From: Sarocladium kiliense
Lineage: Eukaryota > Ascomycota > Sordariomycetes > Hypocreales > Sarocladiaceae
DNA: 64,000 nucleotides
Reading direction: 5' to 3'
NCBI GenBank assembly: GCA_030734395.1
Contig: JAUZTG010000029.1
Location: forward strand, 5,394,001-5,458,000
The notes below the pieces were generated by a model that did not search any database, was not told the DNA's origin, and was given only the letters and a program-made list of their open reading frames with translations. Position numbers and translations under genes: made by a program. Below, in pieces: positions 56,681 to 64,000 of the stretch; position 1 is the first letter of the stretch, and every line of letters begins with the position of its first letter.

Positions 56681-57324
56681 AGTTCGAGTTTGGGGATTCT
56701 CGAAGGTCGGTCTGCTCTGTTTAGAACAGTTGCTGTGGTTTGAATAGGTACTGTAAAGTTCTGGGTGCCGCGTTTCGTCGAGGTGGAGAGCAGGTGGTCA
56801 ACGCCAGGTTCAAGACACAAAGGCAGGCCGGATGAACCTCTGCCGCTCAGTAGCTCGAATTTCAGATGGGTACGGAAGCTGGTGACGGAGAACGACCCTC
56901 TAGGTCACGCGGGGATGTTGATGCGTCGTCGACGTGTTACGTTAGGTAAGGGCGAAGGAGAGACTTCTGGCAAACGAGGGTGGCTCGAGAGGAGATGAAA
57001 GGCCCAGGTTGGTTGACCAAGGCCCCTTGATCCCTAAGCCGTCGAGGATGGTCACCCGGAGACGATAAAGGAATTTGCAGAGCTATATCTACCTTTGCTC
57101 GAGAGGATCATGTCTCCATCGTGTTGTTGTCTGTGATATGGCGCAGGTTGATAATGGTCGACTGGTCCATAAAGTTAGGGGAAGGCTTCGAAAGGTCCAG
57201 TGAGGTACCAGCAGCTGAATCGGTCCCACACCACTGGCACCAGCCAGCTTCGGCACTTGAGTGCTCCAAGGCGTCGTCCCATCAGTGGGCACCCGAGTCC
57301 CAACTAAGCTCTAAGAGTTCAATT
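56681..57324. other. Intergenic region upstream of DCAF7-like gene
   Basis: 644 bp with the DCAF7-like promoter on the left, and the 3' side of the HAD-like remnant on the right. A 77-codon plus-strand frame at 56765-56998 has no similarity. No other feature was recognised. Confidence 0.5.
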
Positions 57325-57956
57325 TTATGGTCGATCGTCATTGGAATTGGTACCAACTAAGTCCAACTTACTCTTGGAAATATGTTGCAGAATGTTCAGC
57401 GTGCTAACTCGGACTGGTACTGAATCGATTGATGTATCTCTTGTCTCGGCGAAATGGATGGCGAAGATGTCTGACGCCATTGCAGGAAGCACATCACGCT
57501 CCTCACTGTCCCCAATGTACCCCATATCATGACTAGATATCTTCAGATGCTGGACAATTTCCTTGAAGAGGCCAACAGTCTTCGACACTTGAAATCGATT
57601 TGTATTAGCCAGGACATCCACGAACCTCCTGATCCCCAGAGCACCAATCGTTATATCCTGCGCATCTTGGGGACCCTCGCGATGAGAGGATCTTCTTCCC
57701 TAAGCTCTTGATATTGGACAGTAATTCTTCAGCTCCTGGTCTCAGCTCCAGGTGTGGACTCGAGGCCTTTTCGTTGATCTTGAGGAGCCGAGACAAAAAT
57801 AATGTCATCGTAGGCCAGGTCAAATCTCTCTAAAAATGAGCTGGGTCTCTCTCTGCGGTAGTCGAACCATAATTTCCCATCAGTGAAAGCGTTCAAGGAG
57901 AGGCGCTGCCTGTTGATGAAGAAGTAGTTTATCAATGCCGTTCTCAGGCTCCGCAA
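57325..57956 (-). pseudogene. Frameshifted, 5'-truncated HAD-like hydrolase remnant
   Basis: Three consecutive minus-strand reading frames together read like a fungal HAD-superfamily hydrolase. The first carries FTDGKLWFDYRRERPSSFLE and YDDIIF. The second (from about 57800) carries LELRPGAEELLSNIKSLGKK. The third carries EGPQDAQDITIGALGIRRF, then FVDVLANTNRFQVSKTVGLF, and the HAD motif-IV-like YIGDSEERDVLPAMASDIFA. Joining them needs two single-base frame changes: one at a five-T run at about 57797-57801 and one near 57690. The catalytic N-terminal DxDx(T/V) motif is absent, and upstream of 57956 the frame meets a stop; I found no such motif up to 58360. There is no room for introns at the frame changes. 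It could be a pseudogene or a real gene with sequence errors at the frame changes, but the missing N-terminus favours the first. Confidence 0.6.
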
Positions 57957-58571
57957 TCCCTCATCATCTCAACATGGGATCGGGTCATGTAAAACCTGAT
58001 CAAGATTCAAGCACCAATTGCCACGGCATGTATTTCATGCGAACGCAGGTGAATGGGATGAGGTACCTTAAGTCGTACTTATCTGTCGTACATCTAGGGT
58101 GGTGACATGGCTCTACCTCGGGTACCTTGGTGGGTCACCAAACGCGAAGGATGCCATCATGCCCACCACCTACCTACGAAAGGCATTTTGATGGAGCATG
58201 CACCACAGGCCAAAGAACCGCTGCTCTCGAACCTGCAGATAATTCTCAAACAGCATCGAGGAAAATACAGGCCGAATAGACAGGTTGTTCACCATATTTG
58301 AGGCCCATGCTGCTTGCGTGATGGCGATAGACTATCACGTGATGCCATCGCTATCACATGGAACACTTCTCCATGTTCCAGGCAGATGTCAACCTGACCC
58401 TTCCACATGACTGTTTAGTTAACCATCTGTCTACTGTGCCTGCATCGTTGCTCTTGCCGTTATCACCGCTGTCTTCCTTGGATCTCTTGACCAATTTTAG
58501 ACCTCCGACTCAACATGCTGTAACTTCGCCTATTCTCTGAACCCTACGACCTGCCAATCCAGCGAACCGCA
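57957..58571. promoter_or_regulatory. Intergenic region upstream of ATG28-like gene
   Basis: 615 bp with the promoter of the coiled-coil gene. It contains the palindrome ATCACGTGAT at 58334-58343 and, just after it, inverted TGGAACA / TGTTCCA arms (58359-58365 and 58374-58380). No gene is seen in it. Confidence 0.5.
58334..58343. promoter_or_regulatory. CACGTG E-box palindrome
   Basis: ATCACGTGAT is a perfect 10-bp palindrome around CACGTG, the class of site bound by bHLH factors; flanking TC...GA matches the Cbf1-like RTCACRTG preference. It lies about 230 bp before the ATG of the ATG28-like gene. Confidence 0.5.
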
Positions 58572-60521
58572 ATGACGTCCCAGTCCTTCTTCGACCGACT
58601 CACCTCATCTCGCAGATCATCCCTCCTGCCTCTTCATAGCCCCCCGCAACGACTACCTAGCGAGTATGATCTCGACGAGCTTGATCCCCGCCCCGATGAT
58701 CGTCTACTAAGTTACACACCGCCACGCGAACGATTCCAGCGCCCAGAGCTTAGCAAACCCGATCGTCGCGCATCACCAGAACCCTGGAATGAACGCGCTA
58801 GTTCTGTTGGCTCTGCCTCGAAGCTGAAGGCCAGGCCTCCCAAGACACTATTCACTGGTCCGCCGCCGCCGATTGCCTCCTCAATTGTTCTCAAGAGCGG
58901 CGAACAACAAAGATCGGGACCTTTGGAATCCGGATCTGCTCGAGGCCCTGGTCGCACAAACGCTGGCGGCAGCGTCCTGTTTGATCATAGAGCCGACTAT
59001 CCTCAACAGCGACCGGATTCGGCCTGGAGACTTATACGACGGCAGGAGAAGGCCATAGAGAACGATGTTCAGCAGCTTCTCGACCTCCAGGCTAATGGCT
59101 TGATTGCTGGACTCGGTGGGCGGCCACCCAGGGGGAGTGACCTAGATGATCATAGCGATGCTGGGAGTAGCACACCTACTGGGACATTCTATTCCACAGC
59201 AACATCCAAGTCACGCATGGTCAACTCCCTACATATACCAACACGTGCCAATGCGGATGGCAATGTCATTCCCGTACGACAACCCAGGAAAACCAAACCA
59301 CCAGGTCTGAGAGAAGCTCGTAGCGGGCTTCGGAGGAGTATGCTGGCTCTTGCGAATCTGAAGGCGGAGGAGGATGCACAGATCGATGATGCCCTAGCAC
59401 AGAGGAGGAAAGCTATCCTCCAGCTGGATCGCCTCAGCTCGAGAAGAGACGACGTCAATAAGGAACTGCATGCCTTGGAAGACGATGAAGAAGAACCGCT
59501 GGGACTGGCCTTACGTGACCTTGGCGCCCAGTATGATTCCCTGACCCAGGAGATTCATGCCCTTGAGGAGAAGCTAGTGGGCATGCGGAACAGGAGGCGT
59601 GTGGTACGGGGCCAGATGGACGATGTCAAGAACCAACGTGAAGCTGGTTTGAGTGGATTCAGGGGTGCACTTCGCGACGTTGAAAGCGACGTAGCAGCCC
59701 TGATGCGTCGACCACCTATCCGGCCACTCGATCCAGAAGTCTTCGACAGTACAGCTCCGATTGACGGAGAGGACGACGAACAGATCAATGTCAATGGTGG
59801 TTTTGACTTTCTTAAGATGATACCCGAACGCCGTACGATCGACATGGCCAGAACATGGTGGCAGACGGAAATTGCTGCCCTCGAGCGTCGGAAATTGCAG
59901 ATCGACAGTGAGCACCGTGCTCTTGAGGAAGGCGGGGTGCTTTGGCTTGAAGTCATGGCCCTGGTTACGGACTTCGAGTCAAGGCTACGGATGGCCATGA
60001 AAGCTAGTTCTGGTGAATCATCCCCAGCTGTCACTACTGCGAACACTAAAGGAAAGGAGAAGATTCCTTCACAGGAGGATGTCATTCGGGAGCAGCTGCC
60101 GCTGCTTGAGAAGAGCATCGGAGAGCTTGAGGGCCATATGCAGACAGCAGAGTCAAGGCGTTGGAATCTCCTTATATGTGCTATCGGGGCGGAGTTGGAG
60201 GCTTTCCGTGAAGCACATGATCTCCTCCAAGGAGCTATCGAGGATGACGAAGAGGAGGAACATCTGCATCAGACTTCGGAAGAGGGGGCATCTCAGCAGC
60301 AGTCAGAATCAGAAGGAGCGACTGGAACTGCACAGGCAGAGGATAGTGATGAGAACGAGGTACCGGATGACTTGCTGGTGTCGGGAGTCGAGAATGACAA
60401 GCCCAAGGCGGACAACGATGAAGATGATGAAACTGGGAAGCGGTCTGTGCTGAGAAGGGTTGACAGCAGCGATAATGATGTGCCAGCGGAGTTCTTCGCT
60501 GAGCATGACAAGTTGGACTGA
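58572..60521 (+). CDS. Atg28-like coiled-coil protein
   Basis: A single-exon protein of 649 residues starting MTSQSFFDRLTSSRRSSLLP. The N-terminal 150 residues are disordered and Pro/Arg/Ser-rich. Two coiled-coil regions are evident, at about 255-345 (LKAEEDAQIDDALAQRRKAI, LTQEIHALEEKLVGMRNRRR) and about 430-545 (TWWQTEIAALERRKLQIDSE, EQLPLLEKSIGELEGHMQTA). The tail (from about 560) is acidic, with Glu/Asp/Ser repeats. The N-terminal pattern and architecture fit what I recall of filamentous-fungal Atg28 proteins, which in methylotrophic yeast support pexophagy and macroautophagy, so the call is a moderately confident recollection. No transmembrane segment is visible. The stop lies 63 bp from the convergent small gene at 60585-60886. 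Confidence 0.6.
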   Translation: MTSQSFFDRLTSSRRSSLLPLHSPPQRLPSEYDLDELDPRPDDRLLSYTPPRERFQRPELSKPDRRASPEPWNERASSVGSASKLKARPPKTLFTGPPPPIASSIVLKSGEQQRSGPLESGSARGPGRTNAGGSVLFDHRADYPQQRPDSAWRLIRRQEKAIENDVQQLLDLQANGLIAGLGGRPPRGSDLDDHSDAGSSTPTGTFYSTATSKSRMVNSLHIPTRANADGNVIPVRQPRKTKPPGLREARSGLRRSMLALANLKAEEDAQIDDALAQRRKAILQLDRLSSRRDDVNKELHALEDDEEEPLGLALRDLGAQYDSLTQEIHALEEKLVGMRNRRRVVRGQMDDVKNQREAGLSGFRGALRDVESDVAALMRRPPIRPLDPEVFDSTAPIDGEDDEQINVNGGFDFLKMIPERRTIDMARTWWQTEIAALERRKLQIDSEHRALEEGGVLWLEVMALVTDFESRLRMAMKASSGESSPAVTTANTKGKEKIPSQEDVIREQLPLLEKSIGELEGHMQTAESRRWNLLICAIGAELEAFREAHDLLQGAIEDDEEEEHLHQTSEEGASQQQSESEGATGTAQAEDSDENEVPDDLLVSGVENDKPKADNDEDDETGKRSVLRRVDSSDNDVPAEFFAEHDKLD

Positions 60522-60584
60522 CAAAAGCAGAAATATAATCTTCACAGTCGATCAACGCACGAGGCTGAATCCTGTTGCTGGCAA

Positions 60585-60886
60585 TTAGATAAGACTTTGA
60601 GTAGCAAGCGAAACAATACCCTTTGCATTCATGTCGCTGGCCCAACTCTGGAGCCCTGTACTAGGAAGCGAGTAGAGATTCTGGTCACTCTCACCCCATT
60701 CCTCCCGTGAGCTGAGTTCTCGATTCCGTGCCTGCAGTCGCCTGAACAAGAAGTACCCTATAAGCAAGCCAATCCAAACGCCGAATATCGTTGCACTCCA
60801 CTGTTCGTCACTACGATGTCCTCTTCCGCGGGTCTTGCCCCAGGAGTTGAACGTCCAAAAAAGGTAGCCTTTACATCCCGTGCCAT
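60585..60886 (-). CDS. Putative tiny membrane protein (75 residues) directly behind DUF1748 gene
   Basis: I propose two exons, 60886-60875 (MARD) and 60800-60585, with a 74-nt intron (donor GTAAAG, branch-like GTGAC, acceptor AACAG). The result starts MARDWSATIFGVWIGLLIGY and has one clear hydrophobic helix (about 5-22) followed by FRRLQARNR, then a soluble segment with Ser, Glu and Asn, ending SLATQSLI. The positive flank would put the C-terminal part on the inner side. The ATG lies 4 nt after the TAA of the DUF1748 gene in AGGATGG context. Read without splicing, the same frame is instead an in-frame continuation of DUF1748 past its stop, 102 codons. I recognise no family. The evidence is composition and reading-frame openness, so it could be an alternative 3' exon of the neighbouring gene. 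Confidence 0.35.
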
Positions 60887-60890
60887 CCTC

Positions 60891-61409
60891 TTAACGCGTC
60901 CGCTCGAAATAGCCGCTCGACCCAGCGATGGCAACGCTTTGGTCCATCACCCACTCGCCGACACCGAGGTACTTGTCGAGCCACTTGTTAACATCTTTGT
61001 TTTCGCCGGCAATCTTGTCTGTCTTGAAGCTGGGCCTGGGACATCCCATAAAGGCGGGCAGTAGTTAGATTATGGATGGTTTCCTCGAGCGCGCAGGGTC
61101 GGGAATCGAAGAAAGGTATCCACTCACGTGAGGCCAGTCGAGCGCTTCATGCCAGCGAGGATGGTAGAGACTGTGGGCGCACGTGTCAGTGATATTGCAC
61201 AAGAGCGGGCCGTATCGAAGAGGAACATACTCAGGACAGCATCAAAGGCGTAATGGGTAAGGCGTCCGACCTTTGACCAGAGTCCAAACGTCAGCAGGTT
61301 GAGGAACTGCAAGCGTCTTAGAGGCTTGTGGCTCGGAGGGCGATGCCCATGTGGTCGAGGGCAGATGGGTTGAGGTCTGGAGCGAGGGCAAGGGGAAACG
61401 TACCACCAT
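60891..61409 (-). CDS. DUF1748 family small mitochondrial protein
   Basis: Four exons (61409-61404, 61270-61231, 61170-61128, 61035-60891) give 77 residues. The pieces join to MVVGRLTHYAFDAVLISTIL, then AGMKRSTGLTPSFKTDKIAG, and end in WVMDQSVAIAGSSGYFERTR, which matches DUF1748 (PF08520) as I know it: a short N-terminal amphipathic/hydrophobic part, the KRSTGL motif and the conserved GYFERTR-like end. Yeast members are reported to be mitochondrial outer-membrane or membrane-associated and have no known activity. Introns are 133, 60 and 92 nt. Exon 1 is just ATG GTG, so the start is a prediction, but the other exons are well supported by the family pattern. No frame longer than 62 codons covers it, which is why it is easy to miss. 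Confidence 0.85.
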
Positions 61410-63125
61410 GATTGCGGTTCAGTCTGATCAGATCGTCGCGCTTTCTTGTGTAAGTGTGTGAAGGGACCAGATTCTGTTGCAGGCCAAGAGCGTCAGAGGT
61501 GTAGATCGAGGTGTGGTGGGACTGGGAGCTGTCGTCGGGTCGTGAAGTTGGGAGTCACGTTGACGACGAGGTACAAGCACGCACGCTTGAGGTGATGTGA
61601 TGACCGTTGGCAATGGGAGTGGAGGCGACAGTCCCAGCCACAAGTGTTTGAGCCACACTGTTAGAGATGGGGAGCTGTGGCTGGTGCAGCTTCCTGCATG
61701 GCCCAAGCTCTGGCGGGTCCCACTACGCTGCGGAAGCCGCCGAGGGAGCTGCCACAGTGGACATTCGTTTCACCGAGATTCAGTGGCATCGAGGTGACGG
61801 GCAAGCGCGCCATTTGTGACTTTTTTGGTCTCGTCAAAGCCTAGACTGGGAAGATAGTAGCTTAGCTAGATCCACTGGAGTACAAGACATGGCGCTAAAA
61901 GCCAATTCAGGCGGCGGCACGGCCGAACTGTGTCGCGTCCCCTTCCCCTGCGATGAATATCGGTTGGCTTTTTTTTGTTGAACCCCACCAGGTGTGCGAA
62001 ATGCCTCAATCCCGAATTTCCGTGAAGGATTGGTTGAGACTGATGATCAGTGCTTATGGCTGACAATCAAGTCAAGTCTCTAGACAACTTGCAGACAATT
62101 AAGGTTCGGCTGTGGTGGTTGAGCTTGGAAATCACAGGTGATGTCAGAACATGGGACAAGTGCCGTCACGATTTACACGCTGGGGGTATGAGGCTGTCCC
62201 AGTGCATATGCTGGTGCAGACAGGCTATCAGACGTACGTTCATCTGCTTTTCTCGCCCCGATCATCCCGAAAAGAGGCTAATTAAAAAAGAGGACACATG
62301 GCTATGACCTCCTCAGCCGTATCTTGCGGCATATCAGGACAGCAATAGCGCAGCATTGGGTAAGCGTGAGGCAAGGTAAGGGACTTGGTGGCTCTTACCC
62401 AAACCCATTAACACATCTGCATTCGTCCATCACTGACTCCCGTGGATGGCGCATCGTAATTGACCGTACTAAGCCCAGATGACGGCCCACGCCTGTAAAA
62501 GCCGCTGCCATGATTGGCCTGCCTGGGCCTGTTGCTGGGAGAAATGCAGGGCAGGAGCTACCCTGAGTCCCCGCCGTGCCCCTCCTTCCTTCACTTGTCC
62601 CACCAAGCCTTTGCCTCCCACGTCGTTGCCCCCCCCTCCCCTCCTACGTAAGGTATTTTCCCTGCACTCTGCCCCTCCATTGGCACTGGGGTGCTCCTTC
62701 TGTTGCACTGGGTGTGGTTTGTGGCTTGACACAACCACTGATACTGCTGCTCATCCCGCCTTCACGCTGCTCAGCTCTCAGTAGTTTTTAAAAACTTCCC
62801 ACCCTCCCGCTTCATCGTTTCTCGCTCAGTCCTCTCCTCCTTACCTCGACCGGCCGGAAGAATTGTCCGTCCAGCTGCCAATCCATATTCGTTCGAACCT
62901 TCGACTTCGACTAAACCATCCTCAAGCAAGCTTCATACCCCCCCCCCCTTCTGGTCTCCTCCACCCCCCGGTCATTGTCCTCGCGCCGTCGCCAAGCTGT
63001 TCTCGAGAGCCCCGCGCCCGCTACCCTGCCACGATCCACGCCCAGCTTAGTTTTTTCCCAATTCCCATAATCTCGTCTCTGCTCAATCCTCCTTCCTCTT
63101 CTCTTTTCTCTCCTCTTTCGTCATC
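61410..63125. promoter_or_regulatory. Intergenic region with pyruvate-kinase promoter and pyrimidine-rich 5' region
   Basis: 1.7 kb between divergent starts. From about 62570 to the pyruvate kinase ATG the plus strand is strongly C/T-rich, including a run of about eleven Cs at 62938-62948 and several CTCCTC/CCTTCC tracts. This is a usual feature of highly expressed fungal genes, with transcription starting just after such tracts. Open frames here (for example 62479-62784 and 62863-63354) are low-complexity by-products. No RNA gene was recognised. Confidence 0.6.
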
Positions 63126-64000
63126 ATGTCCCAGCCTCAGCTTCGTCCTCGATCCTACAGCATCATGGCTGCCAACACAAAGGAGCACCTCGACACCGGC
63201 GGCCGCATCGCCTGGCTGGCCAACCTCGATACCGATTACACCCCTCAGCGCAACTACCGCCGCTCTTCCATCATCTGCACCATTGGCCCCAAGACCAACT
63301 CTGTTGAGGCCATCAACAAGCTCCGCACTGCCGGTCTTAATGTCGTTCGCATGAACTTCTCCCACGGCTCATATGAGTACCACCAGTCCGTTATCGACAA
63401 CGCCCGAGAGGCTGTCAAGGTCCAGGATGGCCGCCCCATCGCCATTGCCCTCGACACAAAGGGCCCTGAGATCCGTACTGGCAACACTGCCAATGATGAT
63501 GATCTTCCTATCGCCGCTGGCAAGGTCATCAACATCACCACTGATGAGAAGTACAAGACGGCTTGCGACACCGACAACATGTTCGTGTTCTATGTCTCCT
63601 TCCTGATCTCCATTGGCTAACCACTTCCCAGGTATGTCGACTACAAGAACATCACCAAGGTCATTCAGCCTGGCCGTGTCATCTACGTTGACGATGGTGT
63701 CCTCGCTTTCGACGTCCTGAGCATCAAGGACGAGCAAAACATTGAGGCTCGTGCCCGCAACAACGGATATATCTCCTCCCGCAAGGGTGTCAATCTTCCC
63801 AACACCGACGTCGATCTGCCCCCGCTGTCTGAAAAGGACAAGGCTGATCTTCAATTCGGTGTCAAGAACAATGTTGACATGGTCTTTGCCTCATTCATCC
63901 GCCGCGCTGAGGACATCAAGGAGATTCGCAAGGTCCTCGGCGAGGAGGGCAAGAACATCCAGATCATCGCCAAGATTGAGAACCGTCAAGGTCTCAACAA
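63126..64000 (+). CDS. pykA: Pyruvate kinase, 5' part (cut by right window edge)
   Basis: Exon 1 is 63126-63580; a 51-nt intron (63581-63631, donor GTTCGT) joins exon 2, which runs out of the window at 64000. About 274 residues are visible. Pyruvate kinase converts phosphoenolpyruvate and ADP to pyruvate and ATP, the last step of glycolysis, in the cytosol. Visible family motifs are SSIICTIGPKTNSVEAINKL, VVRMNFSHGSYEYHQSVIDN, ALDTKGPEIRTGNT, then NMYVDYKNITKVIQPGRVIY across the splice, YVDDGVLAFDVL and, near the end, IQIIAKIENRQG (start of the catalytic KIE motif). The start at 63126 gives MSQPQLRPRSYSIMAANTKE; a second in-frame ATG at 63165 would remove 13 residues and is equally possible. 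The upstream C/T-rich tract fits high expression. Confidence 0.96.

Noticed and set aside
55900..56820. A 306-codon Pro/Arg/Thr-rich minus-strand frame
   Set aside because: It is the shifted frame of the low-complexity DCAF7 N-terminus. The other frame joins properly to the WD40 exons.
62479..63354. Pro/Ser/Cys-rich frames upstream of pyruvate kinase
   Set aside because: They arise from the C/T-rich promoter and 5' UTR, and one overlaps the true start out of frame. Composition is low-complexity with no domain.
1..64000. tRNA genes, CRISPR arrays and transposons
   Set aside because: I looked for B-box-like GGTTCGANTCC motifs, spaced repeats and transposase or reverse-transcriptase motifs. 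The hits were inside coding exons or lacked the partner elements. A tRNA scan would be needed to be sure.

Overview
The window is nuclear DNA from a filamentous ascomycete (Pezizomycotina). The evidence is short spliceosomal introns (mostly 45-80 nt, GTAAGT/GTGAGT-like donors, CTAAC/CTGAC-like branch sites), a gene every 2 kb or so on both strands, and lineage-typical families: Zn2Cys6 regulators, a GH18 chitinase, an a-factor (STE6) exporter, Atg28-like and DUF1769 proteins. I cannot fix the class; a Dothideomycete or Eurotiomycete is a guess. I found no tRNA, rRNA, CRISPR array, intact transposon, or secondary-metabolite core enzyme. Exon models were built by eye. Every complete multi-exon model below sums to a whole number of codons, but starts and splice sites remain predictions.

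Left part (1-22.7 kb): the 3' end of a Zn2Cys6 regulator runs off the left edge. It is followed by 26S proteasome subunit RPN2, a cytochrome-b5-type mitochondrial sulfite oxidase, a DUF4385 protein, a two-RRM RNA-binding protein, a DUF924 protein, a class II aldolase/adducin protein, a secreted GH18 chitinase, an OSCA/TMEM63-type (DUF221) channel and an Frm2/Hbn1-like nitroreductase.

Middle part (24.5-47 kb): an F-box protein, a small cupin, a membrane-anchored alpha/beta hydrolase, a DUF1769 protein, a cysteine-containing single-pass membrane protein, phosphopantetheine adenylyltransferase (coenzyme A synthesis), a DHA1-type MFS transporter, a PBDC1/Ypl225w-type eEF1A chaperone, a STE6-type ABC exporter and a complete Zn2Cys6 regulator.

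Right part (47-64 kb): a Lys/Ala/Thr-rich mitochondrial membrane protein, elongation factor SPT5 with its C-terminal repeat region, a quinone-oxidoreductase-like MDR protein, a DCAF7/AN11 WD40 protein with a long Gln/His/Pro-rich N-terminus, a frameshifted remnant of a HAD-type hydrolase, an Atg28-like coiled-coil protein, a DUF1748 small mitochondrial protein with a possible second tiny membrane-protein gene 4 nt after its stop, and the 5' part of pyruvate kinase, cut by the right edge.

The genes look like ordinary chromosomal housekeeping content rather than one cluster or system. Several pairs are divergent with a shared promoter (SUOX/DUF4385, RRM/DUF924, hydrolase/DUF1769, PPAT/MFS, PBDC1/STE6, SPT5/MDR). 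Several others converge with only 50-150 bp between stop codons. The observations most worth a second look are the tiny ORF behind the DUF1748 gene, the low-complexity mitochondrial protein, the DCAF7 N-terminal extension, the two-block SPT5 repeat tail, the HAD remnant, and a telomere-repeat-like element in the SUOX/DUF4385 promoter.
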